From Gammaproteobacteria bacterium GWE2_37_16 (GTDB lineage Bacteria; Pseudomonadota; Gammaproteobacteria; UBA9339), in the NCBI GenBank assembly GCA_001801285.1, contig MGXG01000082.1, positions 1-6,391 of the forward strand: a stretch of DNA of 6,391 bases, in the 5' to 3' direction. The position numbers were made by a program, and so were the translations under genes. Of this stretch, positions 1 to 6,391 are shown piece after piece. The notes below the pieces were generated by a model that saw nothing but the letters and a program-made list of their open reading frames with translations, was not told where the DNA came from and ran no database searches. The number at the start of each line of letters is the position of its first letter. Position 1 is the stretch's first letter.

Positions 1-3000
1 ATTCACTAATATATCCGCTACATGATAATGATCTGCATGTGTTATCGTATAAGTTTGATCTGCCCCATAGTTTACCTCTGTTGTTCCAGATGGACTAATT
101 GATCCATGCTCTCCTGCGCTAGAAGTTATGACGTTAGTCTCTATTGAAAAACTCACGGAGATTGTATGGGCTTGTGTAACATTGGTGAACGTATATGAAG
201 TTATAGCTCCAACGGATACTCCATCTACTAACACATCCGCAATATAATAATGAGCATCAGGTGTTATGCTATAATTCTGATACGCCCCATAAACTACTGA
301 TGTTGCACCAACTGGACTTATAGAACCTCCTGTTCCGATAACACTTGAAGTTACAGCGTTGGTAGCCGAGGAAAAACTCACGGAGATTGTGTGAGCTTTT
401 GTAACATTAGTGAATGTATACGCGGTAACTGCTCCAATGGATACTCCGTCTACTAGCACATCAGCTACATAATAATTAGCATTAGGCGTTATAGTATAGC
501 TTTGATTTGCTCCGTAATTTACTGGTGTTGATCCAGAGGGGCTTATTGATCCATTAGCTCCTGCACTAGAAGTTATGGTATTAGTACTCGCCGAAAAACT
601 AACTGAAATGGTGTGAGCTTTTGTTACGTTAGTAAAAGTATATGCCGTAACTGCCCCGATAGATATCCCATCTACTAATACATCTGAAACATAATAACTA
701 GAAGAATCTGGTGTCATTGTATAATTTTGATTGTCCCCGTAATTTACTGGGGTTGCTCCAGATGGTGTTATAGATCCATTAATCCCGGCACTGGAAGTTA
801 TTACATTGCTATCCGATGAAAAAGTAGCGGAGATAGTGTGATTTTTTGTAACGTTGGTAAATGTGTAAGTACTTACAGCTCCCACAGACACTCCATCCAC
901 CACCACATCTGCCACATGATAATTTGCATCGGGCGTTAGTGTATAACTTTGATTCGCTCCGTAGTTTACCGATGTTGCTCCAGATGGACTTATGGAACCT
1001 CCCGTTCCGCTGACACTTGAAGTTATGGTGTTAGGATCCAGGGAAAAACTAACGTATATTGTGTGAGCTTTTGTCACATTGGTAAATGTATATGTACTAA
1101 CCGCCCCAACAGATACGCCATCCACCAAAACATCAGCCACTTTATAGTTGGTTGTTGGTGTTATCGTATAACTTTGATTCGCTCCGTAGCTTACCAATGT
1201 TGCTCCGGAAGGACTTATAGCTCCTCCTGTTCCTATAACGCTTGAAGTTATCGGGCTAGTATCGGATGAAAAACTTACAGAGATTGTGTGAGCTTTTGTC
1301 ACATTAGTAAATCGATATGTGGTAATTGCCCCAACGGATACACCATCTATCAGAACATCTGCTACTTTATAGTTAGTTGCTGGTGTTATCGTATAACTTT
1401 GCTCGGCTCCGTAGCTTACAGTCCTTACCCCAGAAAGGCTTATTGTTCCATTCGCTCCTGCGTTGGCGGTGATGCTATTAGCACTTGCGGAAAAACTTAC
1501 GGAGATTGTATGAGCTTTTGTGATGTTGGTAAACGTATAATAAGTTAAAGCTCCAACAGATACCCCATCCACTAGCACATCAGCCACGCTATAACCAGAG
1601 TCGGGAGACATCGTATAACTTTGATTTGCTCCATAGGTTACTGATGTTGCTCCAGATGGACTGATTGATCCATTTGCTCCAGCATTAGAAGTTATGATGT
1701 TAGTATCCGACGAAAAACTTGCCGTAATTGTGTGAGCTGTTGTAATGTTGGTAAAAGTATAAGTGCTTACAGCGCCCACAGAAGCCCCATCCACCACCAC
1801 ATCCGCTACATGATAACTTGCATCGGGCGTTACCGTATAACTTTGATTTGCTCCATAGGTTACTGATTCTGCTCCAAGTGGGCTTATCGAGCCATTAGCT
1901 CCCGCATTGGATGTTATTACATTAGTATTCAAGGAAAAACTCGCGGAAATTGTGTGCGCTCTTGTAACGTTAGTAAATGTATAAGCACTAACTGTCCCAA
2001 CGGATACGCCATCAACCAGCACATCTGCAACATGATAATTAGTTGCTGGTGTTATTGTATAGCTTTGATCTGTTCCGTAACTTACTGATGTTTCTCCAGA
2101 TGGGCTTATTGATCCATTAATACCCGCATTAGAAGTTATGATATTAGTATCCTGCGCAAAACTCGCATAGATTGTGTGTACTCTTGTAACGTTAGAGAAT
2201 GCATATGCGCTAACTGCCCCAACGGATACGCCATCCACCAGCACATCCGCAACATGACAATTAGTTGCAGGTGTTATTGTATAACTTTGATCGGCTCCAT
2301 AGCTTACAGTCTTATATCCAGAGGGACTTATTGATCCATTCGCTCCCGCATTAGATGTTAAGACATTACTACCCGAAGAAAAACTTGCCGTAATCGTATG
2401 AGATTTTGTAACGTTAGTGAATGTATAAGAAGTTAACGCTCCAACTGACACCCCATCCACTAGCACATCAGCCACGTTATAACCAGAATTGGGAAATATC
2501 GTATAACTTTGATTTTCTCCATAGTTTACTGGTGTTGCTCCAGATGGACTGATTGATCCATTCACTCCCGCATTAGAAGTAATAATGTTAGTATCCAATG
2601 AAAAGCTTGCCGTAATAGTATGAGCTTTTGTGATGTTAGTAAATGTATAATAGGTTAAAGCTCCAACAGACACTCCATCCACTAGCACATCCGCAACATG
2701 ATAATTAGTTACTGGTGTTATTGTATAACTTTGATTTGCCCCGTAGTTTACCGATGCTGCTCCAGATGGACTTATTGAACCATTAGCTCCTGCATTGGAT
2801 GTTATTATTACAGCAGTATCCGAGGAAAAACTAGCGGAGATCGTGTGAGTTCTTGTAACGTTGGCAAACGTATAAGTAGTTACAGCTCCAACAGATACGC
2901 CATCCACTAGTACATCCGCCACATGATAATTAGTTGCTGGCGTTATTGTATAACTTTGATTTGCTCCGTAATTTACTGGTATTGTTCCAGATGGGCTTAT

Positions 3001-6000
3001 TGATCCATTCGCTCCTGCATTAGAAGTGATAATGTTAGTATCCAACGAAAAACTCACGGATATTGTGTGTGCTATCGTCACGTTGGTGAATGTATATGCG
3101 CTAACTGCCCCAACAGATACACCATCTACTACCACATCTGCCACGTGATAATTGGCATCGGGCGTTATTGTATAACTTTGATTTACTCTGTAACCTACTA
3201 ATGTTGATCCTGATGGACTTATCGCGCCACCCGTTCCTATAACGCTCGCTGTTATAGGGCTATTATCGGAGGAAAAATTCACAGAAATTGTGTGCGATTT
3301 TGTAACATTAGTAAAATCATAAGCAGTTAAGGCTCCAACTGATACCCCATCTACTAATACGTCCACCACATAACGATTTGTATCTGGTGTTATCGTATAA
3401 CCTTGACTCGCTCCATAGTTTACCGATGTTATTCCAGAAGGACTTATAATGCCTCCTGTTCTTGTAACATTTGCAGTTATAGGGTTGCTACTAAGGGAAA
3501 AACTCACAGCAATTGTATGGGATTTTTTAACATTAGTAAATGTATATTCGGTAGCTGCCCCAACGGATACACCATCCACCAGCAAATCAGCCACGTTATA
3601 ACCAGGGTCGGTAGCTATCGTATAAATCCGATCTGATCCATAGGGTACTTCTGTTACTCCAGATGGACTTATCGAGCCGCCCGTTCCTATAACATTTGCA
3701 GTTACAGGGTTGGTATCTAAGGAAAAACTCGCAGTAATCGTATGAGCCTGAATAACATTAGTAAATGTATATTCGGTAACTGCTCCAATGGACACACCAT
3801 CTACTAGCACATCAGCTACGTGATGATTTACATCGGACGTTATTGTATAAGCTTGATCTGCTCCATAATTTACTAATGTTGCCCCAGAAGGACTTACCGA
3901 ACCTCCCGTTCCGATAACATTTGCAGTTATCGAATTACTACTCGAGGAAAAACTCGCGGTGATTGTATGCGGACTGGTAACGTTAGTGAATGTATGCGAA
4001 GTTTCTGGTCCTATAGATATTCCATCTACTAACACATCTGAGACATGATGATTTGCATCGGACGTTATTGTATAATTTTGGTTTGATCCATAGATTACTG
4101 ATGTTACTCCGGCTGGACTTATTGAACCTCCTGCACCTACAACACTTGAAGTTACCGGGTAAGTATCACTAAATAATGCATATATACTATGGCTGGTCTG
4201 TATATTTGAAAATGTATACGAGGTTACTGATCCTACGTTTAATCCATCTACTAACACATATTCGACATGATAAGTAGGGTCAGGTGCTACGGTAAAAGTT
4301 TGGCTCGTACCTTTCGGGACTTTTATATTTCCTAGCGGCGAAATGCTGCCACCTGAGCCAGCTCCAGATAAAAGGTATGTATCGCGAGTATTAAAATATG
4401 TAAATGTAAAAGGTTCCCCAGAACTGGTAGGATTAGTAGTGGTAACGTCCACAATTTGATTTGGTGGCGGCGGACAAGGTGGAACTATAAACTCAAGCCT
4501 AGTTCCGTCAGAAGAAACATTGGATGGAGTAATTAAAGTTGTTGTGCCTGATGATCGATACTTAAACTTTACTATAGTACTAGAATTATATCCGGAACCA
4601 CCCGAAATTACTCCACCTACGTTACCACCGTTTGGTCCAATAGTTGGAAAAAGACTTGCCGCATTTGACGGAGCTCTTTTTGAGTTAGTGTCCAAATATT
4701 CAAAGCTTCCTGTTGATGTTCCATTAGGCGTTGTTACCAAAACATTTACGTTCCCAGAAACATGTGATGGTGTTACACAATCTATTTCAGTCGCAGATAT
4801 AACAGTCAAAGACGTTGCTGCAACACCGCCAAATGTTACCGATGTTGCACCAGAAAAATTCTTTCCGGTAATTTTAACACTCTCCCCACCAAGGATAGAT
4901 CCTGAACTAGGAGAAATTATTTGAAACGTTGGCGTTAAAGCTTCAGTTTTCTGGTCGGCAATTGCTAAAACACGATCCATGTGAACCGCAGGAACGCTCG
5001 TCCACACACCGATATCTTCAATAGTATCTGGATCTGGTAATTGGTAATGAACATCATCTGCTCCGATCGTTCCAGGACTAATAGTAAAGTTTAAAGCTAT
5101 ACCATTACTGTTCGGAGTTTGATTGTGAGAAACAAAATGTTTCCCCATCAAAGAAATTTCAATCCCCATTTTTTTTGCTGCAATTGGTGGCAACCAAGAA
5201 AGTCCAACATTATATGTGTCGTATATTTCTCTTTTGCTAGCCTCCATTGAAAGTTTAATATGCTTTCCGATAAGTTGGCTAATACCTATGCTGCCGCCTA
5301 AACCATGAGCATTTTCAGACGGGTTAACAATATATGAGGTATTATAGTGAACATAGTCATAATATAAACGCCCAGTTAATTCGGTGCTTTCCGTAACCCT
5401 AAAGTCAGATCCAAAATCTACTCCTTTGCTTGTGGCGCCGGCAATACGGCGATAGTTGGTTTTATCTACCCCTTCGGAATGAAATGTAATTGGATCTAGT
5501 GTTTCACTTGGAGTATCAGCATAATACCCGCCAAAACTAATGTCCTGCCAATTTTTTTTGTTCAAATTATATTGATATTTTGATCCGAAAGCATTTTGAG
5601 CTACTCTTTTGTTTATACTACCCGAATCAAAATTAAACGGTAACACTTCACTTAAACGTTCTGCTGAAAACTTTAATAACCCTCTTTCTAGAAAATTAAA
5701 ACCAACGGTACCGCCAACTCTATCTACATTTGATCCATGTTCAAAAAGTCCAGAAAGTGCTAACTTGTTATTAATCTTTTGTGTGTATTTTGCATTCCAG
5801 CTATAACCATTCAAATTATCATAATTAATGCCAAAGGCAAAAGGACCACTCCATCCTAACTGGGAACTGGATAAAGATTGATTGGCTTGAACGCCATTTG
5901 AAGATATTTGCGAGTTGTTTATTTTTTGTTGCGATATATTATCGGATCCGCCAATAACCGGTGCGGCAACACAAAGCATGTTTGAAAAAAACAAACAGCA

Positions 6001-6033
6001 TACCAGAAAGACTCTTCCAACAATTTTAAGCAT
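1..6033 (-). CDS. Giant surface adhesin: N-terminal beta-barrel, two IPT/TIG domains, at least 20 B-repeat-like domains (3' end outside window)
   Basis: The minus-strand frame is open for 2011 codons from ATG at 6033 to the window edge, with no stop. A signal peptide (residues 1-24; K3 and R7, then a hydrophobic core VFLVCCLFF, probable cleavage near A23) is followed by a barrel-like region (about 38-318), a linker (about 320-366), IPT/TIG domain 1 (about 367-446), IPT/TIG domain 2 (about 455-548), and tandem repeats from about residue 549 to the edge. Barrel-first topology with a long C-terminal passenger is characteristic of inverse autotransporters such as intimin and invasin, so I infer an outer-membrane-anchored adhesin whose repeats form a stalk. 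No catalytic motif is visible. The receptor-binding tip, if any, is beyond the window. The mature part seen has very few cysteines (for example in IPT/TIG 1, at residue 520, and in repeat 10). An alternative TTG start lies five codons upstream at 6048. The frame and architecture are clear; the adhesin role is inference. Confidence 0.93.
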   Translation of the reverse strand, partial: MLKIVGRVFLVCCLFFSNMLCVAAPVIGGSDNISQQKINNSQISSNGVQANQSLSSSQLGWSGPFAFGINYDNLNGYSWNAKYTQKINNKLALSGLFEHGSNVDRVGGTVGFNFLERGLLKFSAERLSEVLPFNFDSGSINKRVAQNAFGSKYQYNLNKKNWQDISFGGYYADTPSETLDPITFHSEGVDKTNYRRIAGATSKGVDFGSDFRVTESTELTGRLYYDYVHYNTSYIVNPSENAHGLGGSIGISQLIGKHIKLSMEASKREIYDTYNVGLSWLPPIAAKKMGIEISLMGKHFVSHNQTPNSNGIALNFTISPGTIGADDVHYQLPDPDTIEDIGVWTSVPAVHMDRVLAIADQKTEALTPTFQIISPSSGSILGGESVKITGKNFSGATSVTFGGVAATSLTVISATEIDCVTPSHVSGNVNVLVTTPNGTSTGSFEYLDTNSKRAPSNAASLFPTIGPNGGNVGGVISGGSGYNSSTIVKFKYRSSGTTTLITPSNVSSDGTRLEFIVPPCPPPPNQIVDVTTTNPTSSGEPFTFTYFNTRDTYLLSGAGSGGSISPLGNIKVPKGTSQTFTVAPDPTYHVEYVLVDGLNVGSVTSYTFSNIQTSHSIYALFSDTYPVTSSVVGAGGSISPAGVTSVIYGSNQNYTITSDANHHVSDVLVDGISIGPETSHTFTNVTSPHTITASFSSSSNSITANVIGTGGSVSPSGATLVNYGADQAYTITSDVNHHVADVLVDGVSIGAVTEYTFTNVIQAHTITASFSLDTNPVTANVIGTGGSISPSGVTEVPYGSDRIYTIATDPGYNVADLLVDGVSVGAATEYTFTNVKKSHTIAVSFSLSSNPITANVTRTGGIISPSGITSVNYGASQGYTITPDTNRYVVDVLVDGVSVGALTAYDFTNVTKSHTISVNFSSDNSPITASVIGTGGAISPSGSTLVGYRVNQSYTITPDANYHVADVVVDGVSVGAVSAYTFTNVTIAHTISVSFSLDTNIITSNAGANGSISPSGTIPVNYGANQSYTITPATNYHVADVLVDGVSVGAVTTYTFANVTRTHTISASFSSDTAVIITSNAGANGSISPSGAASVNYGANQSYTITPVTNYHVADVLVDGVSVGALTYYTFTNITKAHTITASFSLDTNIITSNAGVNGSISPSGATPVNYGENQSYTIFPNSGYNVADVLVDGVSVGALTSYTFTNVTKSHTITASFSSGSNVLTSNAGANGSISPSGYKTVSYGADQSYTITPATNCHVADVLVDGVSVGAVSAYAFSNVTRVHTIYASFAQDTNIITSNAGINGSISPSGETSVSYGTDQSYTITPATNYHVADVLVDGVSVGTVSAYTFTNVTRAHTISASFSLNTNVITSNAGANGSISPLGAESVTYGANQSYTVTPDASYHVADVVVDGASVGAVSTYTFTNITTAHTITASFSSDTNIITSNAGANGSISPSGATSVTYGANQSYTMSPDSGYSVADVLVDGVSVGALTYYTFTNITKAHTISVSFSASANSITANAGANGTISLSGVRTVSYGAEQSYTITPATNYKVADVLIDGVSVGAITTYRFTNVTKAHTISVSFSSDTSPITSSVIGTGGAISPSGATLVSYGANQSYTITPTTNYKVADVLVDGVSVGAVSTYTFTNVTKAHTIYVSFSLDPNTITSSVSGTGGSISPSGATSVNYGANQSYTLTPDANYHVADVVVDGVSVGAVSTYTFTNVTKNHTISATFSSDSNVITSSAGINGSITPSGATPVNYGDNQNYTMTPDSSSYYVSDVLVDGISIGAVTAYTFTNVTKAHTISVSFSASTNTITSSAGANGSISPSGSTPVNYGANQSYTITPNANYYVADVLVDGVSIGAVTAYTFTNVTKAHTISVSFSSATNAVTSSVIGTGGSISPVGATSVVYGAYQNYSITPDAHYYIADVLVDGVSVGAITSYTFTNVTQAHTISVSFSIETNVITSSAGEHGSISPSGTTEVNYGADQTYTITHADHYHVADILVN
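1261..2148 (-). repeat. Higher-order four-domain block, copy 2 (repeats 11-14)
   Basis: This is the 888-base partner of the block formed by repeats 7-10, directly downstream of it in the reading direction. Landmark Asp codons are offset by 891, 888, 888 and 888 bases between paired repeats. The two copies have diverged by many silent and some replacement changes, and repeat 14 now resembles its neighbour repeat 15 in its TNYKVAD segment, so later exchange has blurred the edge. Confidence 0.65.
2149..3039 (-). repeat. Higher-order four-domain block, copy 1 (repeats 7-10)
   Basis: Repeats 7, 8, 9 and 10 match repeats 11, 12, 13 and 14 in order by private features. Repeats 7/11 share ATNYHV and NVTRxHTISASF; 8/12 share a SITE ending in ASV/ESV, NITxAHTITASF and the plus-strand string GCATTGGATGTTATTA; 9/13 share SGYxVADVLVDGVSVGAL; 10/14 share (K/R)TVSYGA(D/E)QSYTITPATN. 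The block is 891 bases long because repeat 8 has one extra codon. Confidence 0.65.
4391..4671 (-). other. IPT/TIG-like domain 2, degenerate, with a PPCPPPP loop
   Basis: Residues about 455-548 repeat the IPT/TIG pattern more loosely: FPTIGPNGGNVGGVISGG, a V-K-F-K-Y strand, LEFIVPPC, then VDVTTTNPTSSGEPFTFTYF. The usual T-P turn is replaced by PPCPPPP (residues 518-524) carrying Cys520. It directly precedes the repeat array. Confidence 0.7.
4696..4935 (-). other. IPT/TIG domain 1 (residues about 367-446)
   Basis: The order is typical of IPT/TIG immunoglobulin-like folds: ISPSSGSILGGESVKITG, then GKNFSGATSVTFGGVAA, then a strand ending IDCVTPSH, then VNVLVTTPNGTSTGSFEY. The P-x-x-G-x-x-x-GG-x-x-V-x-I-x-G opening and the T-P-x-x-x-x-G-x-V-x-V turn are both present. 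It sits right after the barrel linker and is probably the first domain outside the membrane. Confidence 0.88.
5080..5922 (-). other. Probable outer-membrane beta-barrel domain (residues about 38-318)
   Basis: The translated segment alternates short polar/hydrophobic strands with Gly, Asn and aromatic residues, for example GPFAFGINYDN, LALSGLFEHG, VGGTVGFNF, ELTGRLYYDYVHY, GGSIGISQL and GIALNFTIS. There are no long hydrophobic helices. This is the composition of an outer-membrane barrel of roughly a dozen strands. Its place just after the signal peptide and before the exported repeats agrees with an inverse autotransporter translocator. I do not see a strict intimin/invasin signature and there is no LysM domain before it, so it may be a divergent member or another barrel family. 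Confidence 0.65.
5962..6033 (-). other. Signal peptide of the giant surface protein
   Basis: Residues 1-24 have a short basic start (MLKIVGR), a hydrophobic core of about 14 residues, and a small-residue end (CVAAPV). Cleavage between A23 and A24 fits the -3/-1 rule; cleavage after A24 would place Pro at +1 and is less likely. The cysteines at 12, 13 and 21 do not sit in a lipobox (residues before C21 are NML), so a lipoprotein is not supported. Export through Sec is expected. Confidence 0.85.
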
Positions 6034-6059
6034 AGACCTATTTTTCAACGACCTAGTTG

Positions 6060-6064
6060 CCTCC
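6060..6064 (-). promoter_or_regulatory. Possible Shine-Dalgarno GGAGG upstream of the giant gene
   Basis: The minus strand reads GGAGG here, in the 44-base gap after the pilin stop. It lies 11 bases before an in-frame TTG at 6048 and 26 bases before the ATG at 6033. The ATG has only a weak AGG (6039-6037) three bases upstream. The strong site therefore favours the TTG start, which would add MKNRS to the signal peptide n-region; the ATG start alone already gives a normal signal peptide. I chose ATG conservatively. No promoter or terminator is evident in the gap, so the two genes may share a transcript. Confidence 0.4.
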
Positions 6065-6077
6065 AGAGATACCTCTC

Positions 6078-6391
6078 CTAACACCCATCCTTATTAATAG
6101 ATATTTGAGGAATACTGTTTCCCAGGTTATTATAGGAAACACGACAGTGCTTAGGATCACGAGCGCCTTTTTTATAGAAAACCCCGTTTATACCTGCTAC
6201 GAAACCTAGTGAATCCACATCAACCAAAAGTCTAATACCCGTTTCGTCAGGAGTAGGATACCCGTACTTCATGGTGATTTCTTTCCCATCTAGTTTCAAG
6301 GTGGCATTTGATGCTGAGTTATTTTTTTGTATAATTGAGTGTGATTGGGTACAAATTAACGTCAATCTTTGCTCCAAATCCTTTAGAGCCA
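6078..6391 (-). CDS. Type IV pilin-like protein, C-terminal part (5' end outside window)
   Basis: The frame is open from the right edge to TAG at 6080-6078, giving about 104 residues; the N-terminus, where a prepilin cleavage and methylation site would be, is not in the window. The visible part begins with a helix-like stretch (ALKDLEQRLTLICTQSHSII), as at the end of the pilin alpha-1 helix. It continues with a strand pair containing TLKLDG and the motif MKYGYP, and ends with HCRVSYNN...PQISINKDGC. A Cys 22 residues from a terminal Cys, with an RVSY segment and a Pro-x-Ile-x-Ile strand between, matches the disulphide-bonded loop of type IVa and MSHA-type pilins. It is probably a pilin or minor pilin assembled at the inner membrane into a surface fibre. 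An internal TTG at 6377 is open but is unlikely to be the true start because it would remove the membrane helix. Family assignment is from motif recognition only; which pilus system it belongs to is unknown. Confidence 0.72.
   Translation of the reverse strand, partial: ALKDLEQRLTLICTQSHSIIQKNNSASNATLKLDGKEITMKYGYPTPDETGIRLLVDVDSLGFVAGINGVFYKKGARDPKHCRVSYNNLGNSIPQISINKDGC

Larger units (their letters stand above)
1..4389 (-). repeat. Tandem array of at least 20 InlB-B-repeat-like domains (74-75 residues each)
   Basis: Each unit follows ITSNAGANGSISPSG, then a short turn and YGANQSYTITP, then NYHVADVLVDGVSVGAV, then YTFTNVTKAHTISVSFS. The Asp codon of LVDG begins (low coordinate) at 4246, 4024, 3799, 3574, 3349, 3124, 2902, 2677, 2455, 2233, 2011, 1789, 1567, 1345, 1120, 895, 670, 448 and 223, and the equivalent Asn codon is at 1. 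Every spacing is 222 or 225 bases, never breaking frame. The pattern fits the divergent InlB B-repeat/bacterial repeat family common in exported proteins. Repeat 1 is the most divergent. Type A units (V-x-GTGG, one residue longer: repeats 2-6, 15, 16, 19, with small variations) and type B units (AG-x-NGS: repeats 7-14, 17, 18, 20) alternate in blocks. Repeats 8 and 17 each gain one codon elsewhere. The array continues past the left edge. Likely role: a long rigid stalk. Confidence 0.95.

Noticed and set aside
1063..1548. Two plus-strand frames (1063-1245 and 1288-1548) with similar Cys-rich products, resembling a repeated small peptide family; a third at 3403-3636
   Set aside because: Their likeness comes from being antisense shadows of the same domain repeat, at the repeat period; none has a start signal.
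1..4389. CRISPR array or non-coding satellite
   Set aside because: The period is 222/225 bases, always a multiple of three, with changes concentrated at silent sites and no short repeat-spacer pattern.
4520..4924. Plus-strand open frame of 134 codons
   Set aside because: It lies opposite the two IPT/TIG domains, has no family features or ribosome-binding site, and is proline/threonine-rich as expected of an antisense read of the real gene.
5968..6000. Lipoprotein signal at Cys12, Cys13 or Cys21
   Set aside because: The residues before each Cys do not fit a lipobox, and a barrel protein would normally use signal peptidase I.
6065..6076. Small hairpin AGAG-GTAT-CTCT (minus strand) between the two genes, as a terminator
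   Set aside because: The stem is only four pairs with no T-run after it; it is too weak to terminate transcription.
5609..6097. Plus-strand frames at 5609-5806 and 5915-6097
   Set aside because: They are antisense to the barrel and signal-peptide coding region and cross the intergenic gap; no recognisable product.

Overview
The window is almost entirely coding, and all the coding lies on the minus strand. One very large open reading frame starts at 6033 and runs off the left edge: 2011 codons are visible with no stop. Upstream of it, at 6391-6078, is the 3' end of a smaller gene whose product looks like the C-terminal head of a type IV pilin. Both genes read right to left, and only 44 bases separate the pilin stop from the next start codon.

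The large gene encodes a surface protein. It has a Sec signal peptide (residues about 1-24), then about 280 residues of alternating amphipathic strands rich in Gly and aromatic residues that look like an outer-membrane beta-barrel. A short linker follows, then two IPT/TIG immunoglobulin-like domains. The rest is a tandem array of at least 20 domains of 74 or 75 residues, related to the InlB-type B-repeat family. This order, with the barrel at the N-terminus and exported repeats at the C-terminus, is that of inverse autotransporters (type Ve secretion, as in intimin and invasin). The barrel is divergent and no LysM domain is visible before it. The protein is probably a long adhesin stalk; its C-terminal tip lies outside the window.

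The array itself is the most unusual part. Its landmark aspartate recurs every 222 or 225 bases over 4245 bases without a break. The units fall into two sequence types placed in blocks. Repeats 7-10 and 11-14 match in order, which suggests a four-domain higher-order duplication of about 888 bases. Shared cassettes in non-adjacent repeats point to later recombination. Synonymous codons are heavily scrambled while the protein sequence is kept, so the array appears old and under protein-level selection.

The DNA is AT-rich. A prepilin-like head with a C-terminal disulphide loop, plus an outer-membrane barrel adhesin, indicates a Gram-negative bacterium, most likely a gammaproteobacterium. A Legionella-like or other Legionellales host is possible, but this is a guess from style and not demonstrated. 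No RNA genes, insertion sequences, CRISPR arrays or convincing terminators are visible.
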